Of a stretch of 64,000 nucleotides of DNA, positions 55,281-64,000 are shown piece after piece. Positions within the stretch are counted from its first letter, which is position 1. Each line of letters opens with the position of its first letter. The stretch comes from Akebia trifoliata (Eukaryota > Streptophyta > Magnoliopsida > Ranunculales > Lardizabalaceae): assembly GCA_017979445.1 (NCBI GenBank), contig CM030715.1, forward strand, positions 29,733,090-29,797,089, written 5' to 3'. The position numbers and the translations under genes were made by a program. The notes beneath the pieces are model-generated. The model saw only the letters and a program-made list of their open reading frames with translations. It was not told where the DNA came from and ran no database searches.

Positions 55281-58200
55281 TTAAATAGTAAAAATCTGAG
55301 GAAAACCCTCGTTCTCTTGATAGGATGAGGGACACCCATGCGACCTTCTCAGCTCATCAAGCAAAGAAGCAACTTCTTTCATTGTTGGCCTTTTTCTGCC
55401 TTTGGACTTCAAACATCTCCTTGCTAGTACTGCAAATTTGATTAGCTCTTCCTCCTTCCCTTCACTCACCACTCTATCATCCAAAACCTGAAAAAGTAGA
55501 TTTGCTTTCATCGACGAAATGAAATATTGTCTTAAATATCTATCTTCATCGCTTCTAAAGTTAGATAATGGTTTCTGCCCCATTAACATCTCCACAAGAA
55601 CTACCCCAAAACTATAAACATCACCCTTGTCTGTATATTGCCCTGTTTCAAGGAAGTCTGGGTCCATGTATCCTGGAGTTCCTTGTAGTAGTGATGCAGT
55701 TAAGTGAGTTTTTTCTTCAGGAATAGACCTTGAAATTCCAAAATCAGCCAATTTTGCTTTGTAATTCTCATCTAAGAGTATGTTCCTAGACTTTATATCT
55801 CTATGAAGAATGGGTGTGGAAGCAAATGAGTGCAAATAAGCTATGGCGCTCGCTACTTCTGTAGCAATCCTTAATCGATCTTCCCATGACATAGATGACA
55901 TAGAGCCATGGATATGGTCGTAGAGAGTTCCATTGGAGACAAATTCGTAAACTAGTAATGGAACTTCAGCTTCTAAACAACAACCCAATAATCTTACCAC
56001 ATACCTGTGGACAATTTGGGAAAGAAGGCTAATCTCATTAACAAACTGCTCTATTTGGCATTCTTCCATTGTTTTGGATTTCTTAATTGCTACTATTCCA
56101 CCATCTTGAACCATTCCTTTATAAACGGTACCAGCACCTCCTGTACCAAGGATCCTACTTTCGTTGTAGTTGTCTGTGGCCTTTTCAAGTTCTTCTTCAG
56201 TGAAGATTTTGGATTTGAGAATACCAACTTCATTGGAAGACATCTTTTCTTCTAATAGTAAACCACCATTTCGCTTAAAGAATTCTTGTTTACGTTTGAT
56301 GAGCTTTCTTTTCTTCAGCTCCAAAATCAACAAGTAGCAACACCATAATAGAAATATAATGAGCACTGATAGGCTAACAACTGCATGATACCAAATAATA
56401 ATAAGGAAAACAAATTATACTAGAGCCTTTGTGAAATAGCTATTTTTTGTATGTCATAAGCTAAGTTTAAAATCTTGTCTAGAGGTATTGTTTCAATCAG
56501 AGAAAAGTTGTGAATGAAACATTTTGGGACAATTTGAAACATTCCTGAAACATAATGATCATAACATAGCTCTAATTTGAAAAGATTGGATGGATAGAGT
56601 CAATGGAATTTTTAAGTGACTTGATATACAAATTTGAAAAGAATCAGTTTACCAAATTGACCCCGTATATGCATTGGGAACTCGTCTGGTTAATTGAGTT
56701 ATGTTTAACTTCTTTTAGAAAACTAAATAAATATGATTTTAAATTAAAATATATCTTCTACATGGTTAATGATATAGAAAATCATAGATTTTGTAGCAAT
56801 AAGTGTGGGGAGGGTAGGAGGTCATTTGGGGTGGCTTTTCTCTTCCATCTTGGTGTTGTGATCTACGTAGGCCTTGGGGGGACTGCCCCCCTACCTGCGT
56901 AGGGATCAGTTCTGAAGAAGGGTTGAAAAGGATCACTCGCTTCCTCCTTCTTTGTTTCTTCTTCAGTCTTTGAGTTTCCCCGGTTGTTGATGGGGTTACG
57001 ATCATGGAAGGTACTGGTGTTGTTGCTGGTAAGACTTTTGCAGACGCGATAGGAAGAAAGAGACTCTTCCAAAGGAGGGAATATTATTCCTATTTTGGTG
57101 GAGAAAAATAAACAAATTTCAAATCCTTCTCTAGATCATTTAAAGAAGTTAAAATTGGAGATTAATCCTTTATTCATTGCAATTTTAGAGCCTATGGGTC
57201 GAAAAAGTGATGGTTTTTATCAAATTAAATCGACGTTGAAGGCTATAAATTCCTTCTTTAATGATGAGTGTGGCACTATATGGTTCTTTTGGTTGGGAAG
57301 TTACATGATGAAGACTGAAATCTAGAAGTTTACCAAGGTCAAAAGAATAAAACTGACTACTTCAAGCTTAGCAAGGACCATGAATCGTTATGGAGGCAGA
57401 AGTCTAGAGTTTCTTGGTTGAAAGAGGGTGATCAGAATACCAATTTTTTCCATATGTTGGCCAAAATCAGAGGTTTGAGGAATTCTATCAGAAGGATTAA
57501 ATCTGTATCTGGTACTTGGTTAGATAACCAAGATGATATTGGAAATTGTGCCGTAGCGGAGTTTGAAGAGCTTCTAATCTCCTCTAATCCTTCTTTCGAT
57601 ACTCCTTTTTCGGATTTAATTGAACCTTCTGTATCTCACGACACTAATGAATTAAAAGATTGATTACTTGTCCAACAGAGGAAGATGTCTGGGGTGTGGT
57701 TAGAGAAAACAGATGGTTGGAAGGCAAAATTACTCTCAGATGGTGGGCGCTTGACTCTTCTGAAACATGTCTTGGGGTCTATTCTCATCTATTTGTTATC
57801 TATTTTGCTGATTCCAAAATCGATTGTTTGAATTATTGAAAGTCATTTTGCTAGTTTCCTTTGGCCTAGGGTTATTGAAAGTAAAACACAAGAGCCTCTA
57901 TAATGTGACTGCGTCTCAAAACTCTACCCGTATTTTGAAGGCAATTGCTAAGGAGTTTAAGCAAGTCTAGATTTTTGATAGGGAACGGGTCATTAATCTC
58001 TTTGAAGCACCATAATTAGAAAGGAAACAGGGCGCTTGTAGAACAATTTCTTGAGGTTATATGTTCGGTTAGATTGGGAGAGGTTTGGATATTTTTTCAA
58101 ATGCTCTTTTGTTAAGGAGGTTTGAAGATTTTTCTTCAACTTGTTCAGATTTCCTTTGCTGAATGGTGGTTCAATTTCTTTCTTACTTGCTGTTAAGAAA

Positions 58201-61200
58201 TATAGGGTTATTTTTTATTTATTGTTTATTTAAGGGTAGAATAGTCTTTTCAATTTTCTTTGACTTAACCTATATATAGTCTTTTTGTATTTAGGTTAAA
58301 TCATTTTTTTTGTATTCAATAGCTTTTACGTAGAATCAATAAAACAGGAGCCTTTTTCTTTTTCTGTGTGTTTTTGGATTGTTTAACACTTGCGTGGTGT
58401 GAAAATTTTACAGATCCAATGGGCAAGATGATACCGTGGCTGCTAGTTTGGGAAGTATGGTTAGCTCGCAACAAGTCGGTGTTTCAGGGGCTTAAACCAT
58501 CTACTATTTCAACTATTAAAAGGGTGCAGTTGAGCTGGTAAATGTTTTGCCTCCTAAAACCTTGCCGAGTGGAAGAGTTATTGTTGTGTCGTGGGTTAAA
58601 CCGAGCAGTGGCTGGCTGACACTGAATATTGATGGTTCTTGTGTGGGAAATCCAGGTCCTTCAGGACGTCTTGAGAAATGAAATAGAAGGTGTAATGAAG
58701 GCAGCAAGTATTTTTATAGGTCATGGCACCAATAATTATGCTTAATTCTATGCTTTGGTCCATGGGTTCCAATTAATTGCTTTGGAAGGTCTGAAGGTAG
58801 TCATTGAATCAGATTCTCATATTCTTGTTAAAGCGTTAAAGGGAGAAGTTTCCTTAGAACTTGGAATTTCTAATTGCGAGAAGTTTGAATCTCCTAAAGC
58901 ACATAGAATTGGATGTCATTGAATCAGATTCTCATATTCTTGTTAAAGTGTTAAAGGGAGACAAGTTTCCTTAGAACTTGGAATTTCTAATTGCGAGAAG
59001 TTTGAATCTCCTAAAGCACATAGAATTGGATGTTAGACATGTCTTTCAGGAGGCCAATGGGGTAGCAGATGCACATGCTATACATGCATCTTCGTCTTCT
59101 TCCTCTAATTTCTTCCACTTTCTAAATTCACTTTCATTTATTGCTTAGAAGGCTTTCATGGATGAATCCGAGACGAGTTTAAATTTGTAAGACCCCTTTT
59201 TTTTTATTTCTATTAATAATATTACCTTGCTTGCTTAGCCACAAAAAAAAAAAGTGTGGGAAGAATTACCCAAAATGATGACCATCTTGTTAAATCGCTG
59301 AGCTTGGGCTATGCAACCAGTTCCATTGTTTAGACCATCACCGATTGAACCAGGTGGGCAAGTGCAGTTGTAACCTCCAATTGTATTAACACAGGTAGAC
59401 TTCGTGACGCAAAGAAGTGTGCTTGGATCCAGATCCGCGCACTCGTCAATATCTAAAGCAACAATTAATAATCATGATCATTTAGCATTAGCAAGACATA
59501 TGTATACAACTCAGTTCTTCATATTAATTAGGCACGAACGAGTTTGATGCGAGCTTCATGCTTAGAAAAATTATGCGAGGTGCCAACAAATGGACAAAAC
59601 TATCAAAAGGAAAATTAGTTTGATTAAATATATAAAACTGTTTTAATTAAAAAATGATGTTGAAACCAATGGATTATATATAGAAGATTATTTATAAAAT
59701 AAAATAAAAAAGGGAAAATGCCCACAAAGGTTACATTATAAGAAATATTGACTAAAACGTCTTCCATTTGAAAATTTGGACAATTTAAGGCCCACTTTCC
59801 AAAATATTTTCCTTTCAAGGATTTTGTTTTAACTTATGTTAAAAATTTATGATAAAATATCTAAAATACCCTTAAATATGTAAATTGCACCTAAATGAAT
59901 TTATTTCGAATAAGATGAAAATAGGTGGAGTAACTTGATATTTTGTAAAATACTCAAAATACCATTAAACATATATTTTCTTCCCAATGAATCCATGTAA
60001 TTTGTACCAAAAATACATTTGTTTTATTGACTAATGATAAAATGATTGTACACAGTTGATGTGGCAAGTGCATGGAAGAGTAGATCTTTTTCCTTGTGTA
60101 TCTTGAAGAAAAAGATCTATGGTTCTATGCACTCACCATGTCAACCACGTGCGTGATAGTGCGTCATTTTATCCCCACCCTTGTTTATTTTTTATTTGCT
60201 TGTAATTTCATTGTTATTTCTAGAAATGACACTAAATCAATAATGAAAATCAGAGAGCTAGAAAATTGGCTGACTTGATTCGACTTGATAAAATTGAGGC
60301 AATTTGATATATAGACAATATTTGGTTTGCTACAACTAGTTGATTAGCTAACTTGGTAGAGTCATCAAGTGAACTCGTCTTAACTCATGAATTTCAAAAA
60401 AATAAATAAATAATCTAAGTAAAAGGTTATTTTGTCAAGAATAATGATGAATACACACGATTTTGGTAGGCGGTAGGGTATGCGGCTAACGTGGCAAGGG
60501 CACAGAACTGCACATCTTTTTGTTGTGTATCCCGATGAAAAAGATCTATTGTTCTATGCCCTTGCCACATCAACCGCATACCAAAACTCCGTGCATTCAT
60601 CATGACTCTTTTGTCAAAATAATACAATGTTTAGGATATGTTTTGGTCATCAAACAACTTCAGAACACTCGTGAGTGGTGACGATCATGTGTAAAATAAT
60701 GAAAACTGCTATTGGCACCACAACTTTTACTTGTTACACCCCAATTTCTTAAATTATTTATCACACCCCAATTAAAGATTAAAACACAAACATTACAAAG
60801 ATTTGGCTCAAATTAAAATCTCAACATTACAACACGTTGTAACACTCATACAAGCAATTTCAGTACTTGTATATAATTGATTAAGCTCATATAAAATCCT
60901 AAACACCCCAAAAGAAAGAAATCTAGCAAAAAAATTCGAGATCAAGTTACTACTGGCACCCCAACTTTTACTTTTTCTCAACCATTCACTTATTTTCTTT
61001 ATTTTTAATTGGGGTGTAATAAATAATAGTTGGGATGCCAATAGCAGCTCTCCAAACAATGATATTTCAGATATATTACGATTTTATGTGAATTATTCCT
61101 CAGAGACACATTCCTTTATGAGTAGTTATTTTGAGTACCTATGTAATATTTGTTAATCAATCAATGGTATTTTAGTATTTCTTTATGCATTTATAGTTGA

Positions 61201-62496
61201 ATTAGTAACTTGATATGCAGAAGGGTATTTTAGTTATTTTACAAAATTATATGGATGGAAGTTACCAAAAATTTCTTATGAAGCAAACGTTTGGAAAATT
61301 GGGTCTTAAAAAGTCCAAAATTTCTAACATGGAACTATTTACTAAACATTTAAAAAAATTCGTAAGGGGGGGCATTTGCCCTACACGTTTCATTTGTCCC
61401 CACTCCCTCACCTCGCTCACCTCACTCCAATTTTTGCCCCTGCCCCTTTCAGTTTTCGGAGATATGGCGTTGCCTCTTGACTGGGTCTTCTCTCATAAAC
61501 TAATTAGAAAATATCGAAATAATATTTTCTTCAACTTCCAATTAGAAACCTATGAATTTCTCCCCAAAATCATTCATCTTCTATTTCTTCAATTGTACCA
61601 TTAACTATAGTTTGCCCGGCTCTGCCCCTGACTTCAACCTCAATGTCTAGTAGAAACAAACCCCTTTAATTTTTCACCCTCAACTAATCGGTTAATTTCT
61701 AATACATTGGATAGGATTATCACAGAAACAAATTAAAAAAAATATATATGTGTATATTATATATATATATATATATAGGGAAATGTTCAACACCCTAAGC
61801 TTTACCCTACACTTTAACAAACGTTTTTTGTCCTACATGGGTTAAAAGTTTTGGAATGGACTAATTTTTGGTGAGGATGATCTCTATGATTAGTAGATCA
61901 TCCTCACCAAAAATCAGCCCATTCTGAAAGTTTTAACCCCATGTTTACAAGTTGAAAAATCGTGGACCGTCCATTTTTTTGTAAATCATTTTTTATGGGG
62001 TTAGAAGTTTTGGAATGGGCTGATTTTTGGTGAGGATGATCTCCTCACCATAGAGATCATCCTCACCAAAAATCTGCCTATTCCAAAACTTCTAATCCAT
62101 GTAGGACAAAACACGTTTGTTAAAGTGTAGGGTAAAGCTTAGGGTGCTGAACGGGACCCATATATATATATATTATAGGGAAATGTTCAGCACCCTAAGT
62201 TTTACCACACACTTTAACAAACGTTTTTTGTCCTACATGGGTTAGAAGTTTTGGAATGGGCTGATTTTTGGTGAGGATGATCTCTATGATTAGAAGATCA
62301 TCCTCCCCAAAAATCAGCCCATCCAAAATGTTTAGCCCCATGTTTACAAGTTGAAAATTGTGGATCGTCCATTTTTTATAAATCATTTTTGATGGGGTTA
62401 GAAGTTTTGGAATGAGCTGATTTTTGGTGAAGATGATCTCCTCACCATAGAGATCATCCGCACCAAAAATCAGCTCATTCCGAAACTTCTAACCCA

Positions 62497-62540
<44 letters not shown>

Positions 62541-64000
62541 CCCGTTCGGCACCCTAAGTTTTACCACACACTTTAACAAACGCGTTTTGTCTTACATGGG
62601 TTAGAAGTTTCGGAATGAGCTGATTTTTGGTGAGGATGATCTCTATGGTGAGGAGATCATCCTCACCAAAAATCAGCTCATTCCAAAAATTCTAATCCCA
62701 TCAGAATTGATTTACAAAAAATGGACGGTCCACGATTTTTCAACGTGTAAACATGGGGCTAAACATTTCGGAATGGGCTGATTTTTGGGGAGGATGATCT
62801 TCTAATCATAGAGATCATCCTCACCAAAAATCAGCTCATTCCAAAACTTCTAACCCATGTAGGACAAAAAACATTTGTTAAAGTGTGTGGTAAAACTTAG
62901 GGTGCTGAACATTTCCCATATATATATATATATATATATTGAAGAAAGAAATGAAGAAGTTAACCTCTATAAATGATGGCATGGCCCCTCTTCAAGCTGT
63001 TAACCTCAAGTGTAAAACCATTTGTAACCTATCCAACTTCATCCAGGAGATTGAACTCTTTGAGTCTATCCTGTATTTTCAACTATTACGTGTCTCATTT
63101 GGCCCTCACTTCCTCACCTCCCTCCAATTTTTGCCCCTACCCCTTCCAGTTTTTGAAGATGAGATTGCCTCTTGACTGGGTCTTCTCTCATAAACTAATT
63201 GGAAAAGACCTAATATTATTTTCTTCAACTTCCAACCAAAAACCTCTGACTTTCTCCCCCAAAACCATTCATCTTCTAGTTCTTCAACTGTACCATTAAC
63301 TATAGTTTACTCGGCTCTGCCCCTGACTTCATCCTCAGTGTCTTGTAGAAACAAATTCCTTTAATTTCTCACCCTCAACTAATCGGTTAATTTCTAATAC
63401 ATGGGATAGGATTATCACAGAAACAAATATTAAAAAAAAAAAAAAAGTTGAAAAAAGAATATGAAGAAGAAAGATCATGTTAATACCTTGGCATCCTTGA
63501 GGAAGATATGGGTTCCCTCTGTAACCTTCATTGCAGGAACAATGATATCCCCGGTTACCTTTAACTGAGTTAGTGCACTTGCTGTTTCTTCCACACGGGT
63601 TTGCTGATGCTGATTCTTGTTCACAGGTCATGTTCGATATCTCCCAATCAAGAACAACTGGGGGTCTATTATTCATTTCCCTAACATTTTCATTCGAAAG
63701 ATTTGACTTGGAGAATTTGAACCATTGTTCATCAACCAAGAGCGCATAGCCCCCACAAGAAGACTTACTAAAACTTAAGGGTATGGAGGTACTGGTGATG
63801 CTACCGAGAGAAATAAAGAAATGCTCTAGACCATTTGGGATTGAAGTCTGGCAGCATCCCATACCGTTACAAGATCCATCTATGACATTATTTGAATCGT
63901 TACAAAATGATACACACCCATTCATCATACTCATAGTGTTTTTATCCTCACCAATGAACGCTATGCTATTGCATCCACTGACTGTGAATTTGTTTTGGGT
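55281..64000 (-). CDS. WAKL: Wall-associated receptor kinase-like protein (5' end beyond window)
   Basis: Three exons in the window (minus): 64000-63487 (5' incomplete), 59452-59270 and 56380-55281, together 598 residues with matching phases. Exon 1 has the Cys-rich GUB_WAK-type ectodomain ([32 protein letters not shown]) and a first EGF-like repeat ([11 protein letters not shown] to [10 protein letters not shown]). Exon 2 is a calcium-binding EGF repeat ([30 protein letters not shown]). The exon 2/3 junction encodes the membrane helix ([17 protein letters not shown]). The kinase has the glycine loop [33 protein letters not shown] and [10 protein letters not shown], all intact, so it should be active. 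WAKs sense pectin or other wall cues at the plasma membrane. Both introns are swollen by transposons. Confidence 0.94.
58191..58388. mobile_element. 198-bp solo LTR inside the deleted LINE
   Basis: It starts TGTTAAG and ends TTTAACA (inverse ends TGTTAA/TTAACA) and is flanked by the 5-bp duplication CTTGC (58186-58190 and 58389-58393). A TATA-like cctatatatagtc and an aataaaa-type polyadenylation signal (about 58338) are in the expected order. Size suggests a copia or TRIM-like LTR. Confidence 0.8.
58801..59033 (+). repeat. ~115-bp tandem duplication in LINE RNase H
   Basis: The block starting tcattgaatcagattctcat at 58801 is repeated at 58916 almost unchanged, both running to acatagaattggatgt. 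The near-identity means the duplication is recent compared with the decay of the LINE around it. Confidence 0.85.
60036..60173. mobile_element. Foldback element, family A, copy 8
   Basis: Arms gataaaatgattgtac and gtgcgtcattttatc, then gatgtggcaagtgcat pairing with atgcactcaccatgtc. Centre tagatctttttccttgtg pairs with gaagaaaaagatcta. It lies in the first WAKL intron within the window. Confidence 0.75.
60427..60623. mobile_element. Foldback element, family A, copy 9
   Basis: One of the best-preserved copies: outer arms ttattttgtcaagaat and ttttgtcaaaataata, middle arms ttttggtaggcg/ggtatgcggc and gccgcataccaaaa-like sequence, inner arms acgtggcaagggcacagaa and ctatgcccttgccacatc. The loop carries tgtgtatcccgatg. 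Confidence 0.8.
60703..61047. mobile_element. 345-bp foldback with gctattggcacc ends
   Basis: The ends gctattggcaccacaac and gttgggatgccaatagc pair. Inside, ttacaccccaatttctt is repeated in inverse as aattggggtgtaat. A gene-free middle of about 180 bp separates the arms. It lies in the WAKL intron. Confidence 0.7.
61384..61735 (-). repeat. Direct repeat 1 in the WAKL intron
   Basis: About 350 bp that recur at 63088-63432 in the same orientation: both contain caatttttgcccc, cctcttgactgggtcttctc, cattaactatagttt, cggctctgcccctgacttca and taggattatcacagaaac. The two copies have diverged by many substitutions. They bracket the palindromic cluster. Confidence 0.85.
61778..62159 (+). mobile_element. 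Palindromic ~382-bp element, copy 1
   Basis: Ends gggaaatgttcaacaccctaag and cttagggtgctgaacggg are inverted, and most of the body is a set of inner inverted repeats (ggtgaggatgatctctatg and agatcatcctcaccaaaaat). It sits in a (TA)n run, consistent with TA target sites but not proof of them. No coding capacity, so probably a MITE. Confidence 0.8.
62178..62497 (+). mobile_element. Palindromic element, copy 2, 3'-truncated
   Basis: It begins gggaaatgttcagcacccta in the same orientation as copy 1 and follows the same inner pattern, but stops at ctaacccat beside a long (TA)n run, losing about 60 bp of its end. Confidence 0.8.
62537..62917 (-). mobile_element. Palindromic element, copy 3, opposite orientation
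   Basis: A full 381-bp copy reading gggtcccgttcggcaccc to gtgctgaacatttccc, the reverse of copies 1 and 2. Copies 2 and 3 therefore form a giant inverted repeat around a (TA)n spacer at about 62498-62536. Confidence 0.8.
63088..63432 (-). repeat. Direct repeat 2 in the WAKL intron
   Basis: Partner of 61384-61735. It ends only about 55 bp from the exon 1 donor of the WAKL gene, so the original copy is probably native intron sequence, and the copy at 61384 arose by duplication. Confidence 0.75.

Larger units (their letters stand above)
56800..59253 (+). mobile_element. Deleted LINE, antisense in the WAKL intron
   Basis: Pieces in LINE order: an ORF1-like start ([19 protein letters not shown] at about 57004), the pre-RT block [20 protein letters not shown] (57417-57660), an RT C-terminal piece [20 protein letters not shown] (about 57717), the finger end [20 protein letters not shown], an RNase H start [19 protein letters not shown], and a 3' tail with an A-run at 59243-59253. 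The RT core is missing. A small solo LTR (58191-58388) and a ~115-bp duplication lie inside. Dead. Confidence 0.8.

Noticed and set aside
61215..63299. Open frames in and near the direct repeats of the WAKL intron
   Set aside because: They recur only in the duplicated intron sequence, show no domain and are in different frames in the two copies.

Overview
The window is nuclear DNA of a flowering plant, most probably a eudicot. It is AT-rich, its genes have many spliced exons with mostly GT-AG introns, the protein families are plant-typical (PPR, GATA type IV finger, WAK-like kinase, NFD6-like, RHIP1), and introns and spacers are full of LINE, LTR, SINE and foldback debris plus a plastid-DNA insert. 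I cannot name the species.

Layout. 1-4.5 kb: a decayed LINE 3' half split by a 1,976-bp solo LTR with a 5-bp target duplication. 4.8-18.4 kb (+): a complete 17-exon gene for chaperonin CCT subunit alpha (544 aa), with one GC-AG intron. 20.7-34.5 kb (+): a complete 9-exon gene resembling RHIP1 (232 aa). Its last intron is 8.8 kb and holds an intact LIP2-like octanoyltransferase ORF, an inverted broken copy of the start of that ORF, a nested TRIM/copia structure and a LINE tail. 34.9-36.6 kb (+): an intronless PPR gene close behind it. 37.4-37.8 kb: a chimeric plastid insert (trnG-GCC joined to a 23S rRNA piece). 38.9-39.8 kb (-): a two-exon GATA factor like GATA2/GATA4. 43.5-46.7 kb: seven tandem copies of a ~452-bp unit, with an orphan fragment 3 kb before it. 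52.9-53.3 kb (-): a two-exon NFD6-like gene. 55.3 kb to the window end (-): a WAK-like receptor kinase whose 5' end lies outside the window. Its introns hold a deleted LINE containing a small solo LTR and a cluster of ~380-bp palindromic elements.

The genes are unrelated housekeeping, organelle-linked and signalling genes; I see no operon-like or pathway cluster. LIP2 (mitochondrial lipoylation), NFD6-like and the PPR protein are all likely organelle proteins, but this is probably coincidence. The most unusual content is structural: a gene inside an intron with an inverted partial copy, a triple-LTR TRIM interrupted by a deleted copia element, the 452-bp array, and a foldback family with nine recognisable copies. 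I found no convincing new multi-gene system. Exon boundaries were read by eye from splice sites and frame continuity; no alignment was run, and family comparisons rest on recalled knowledge.
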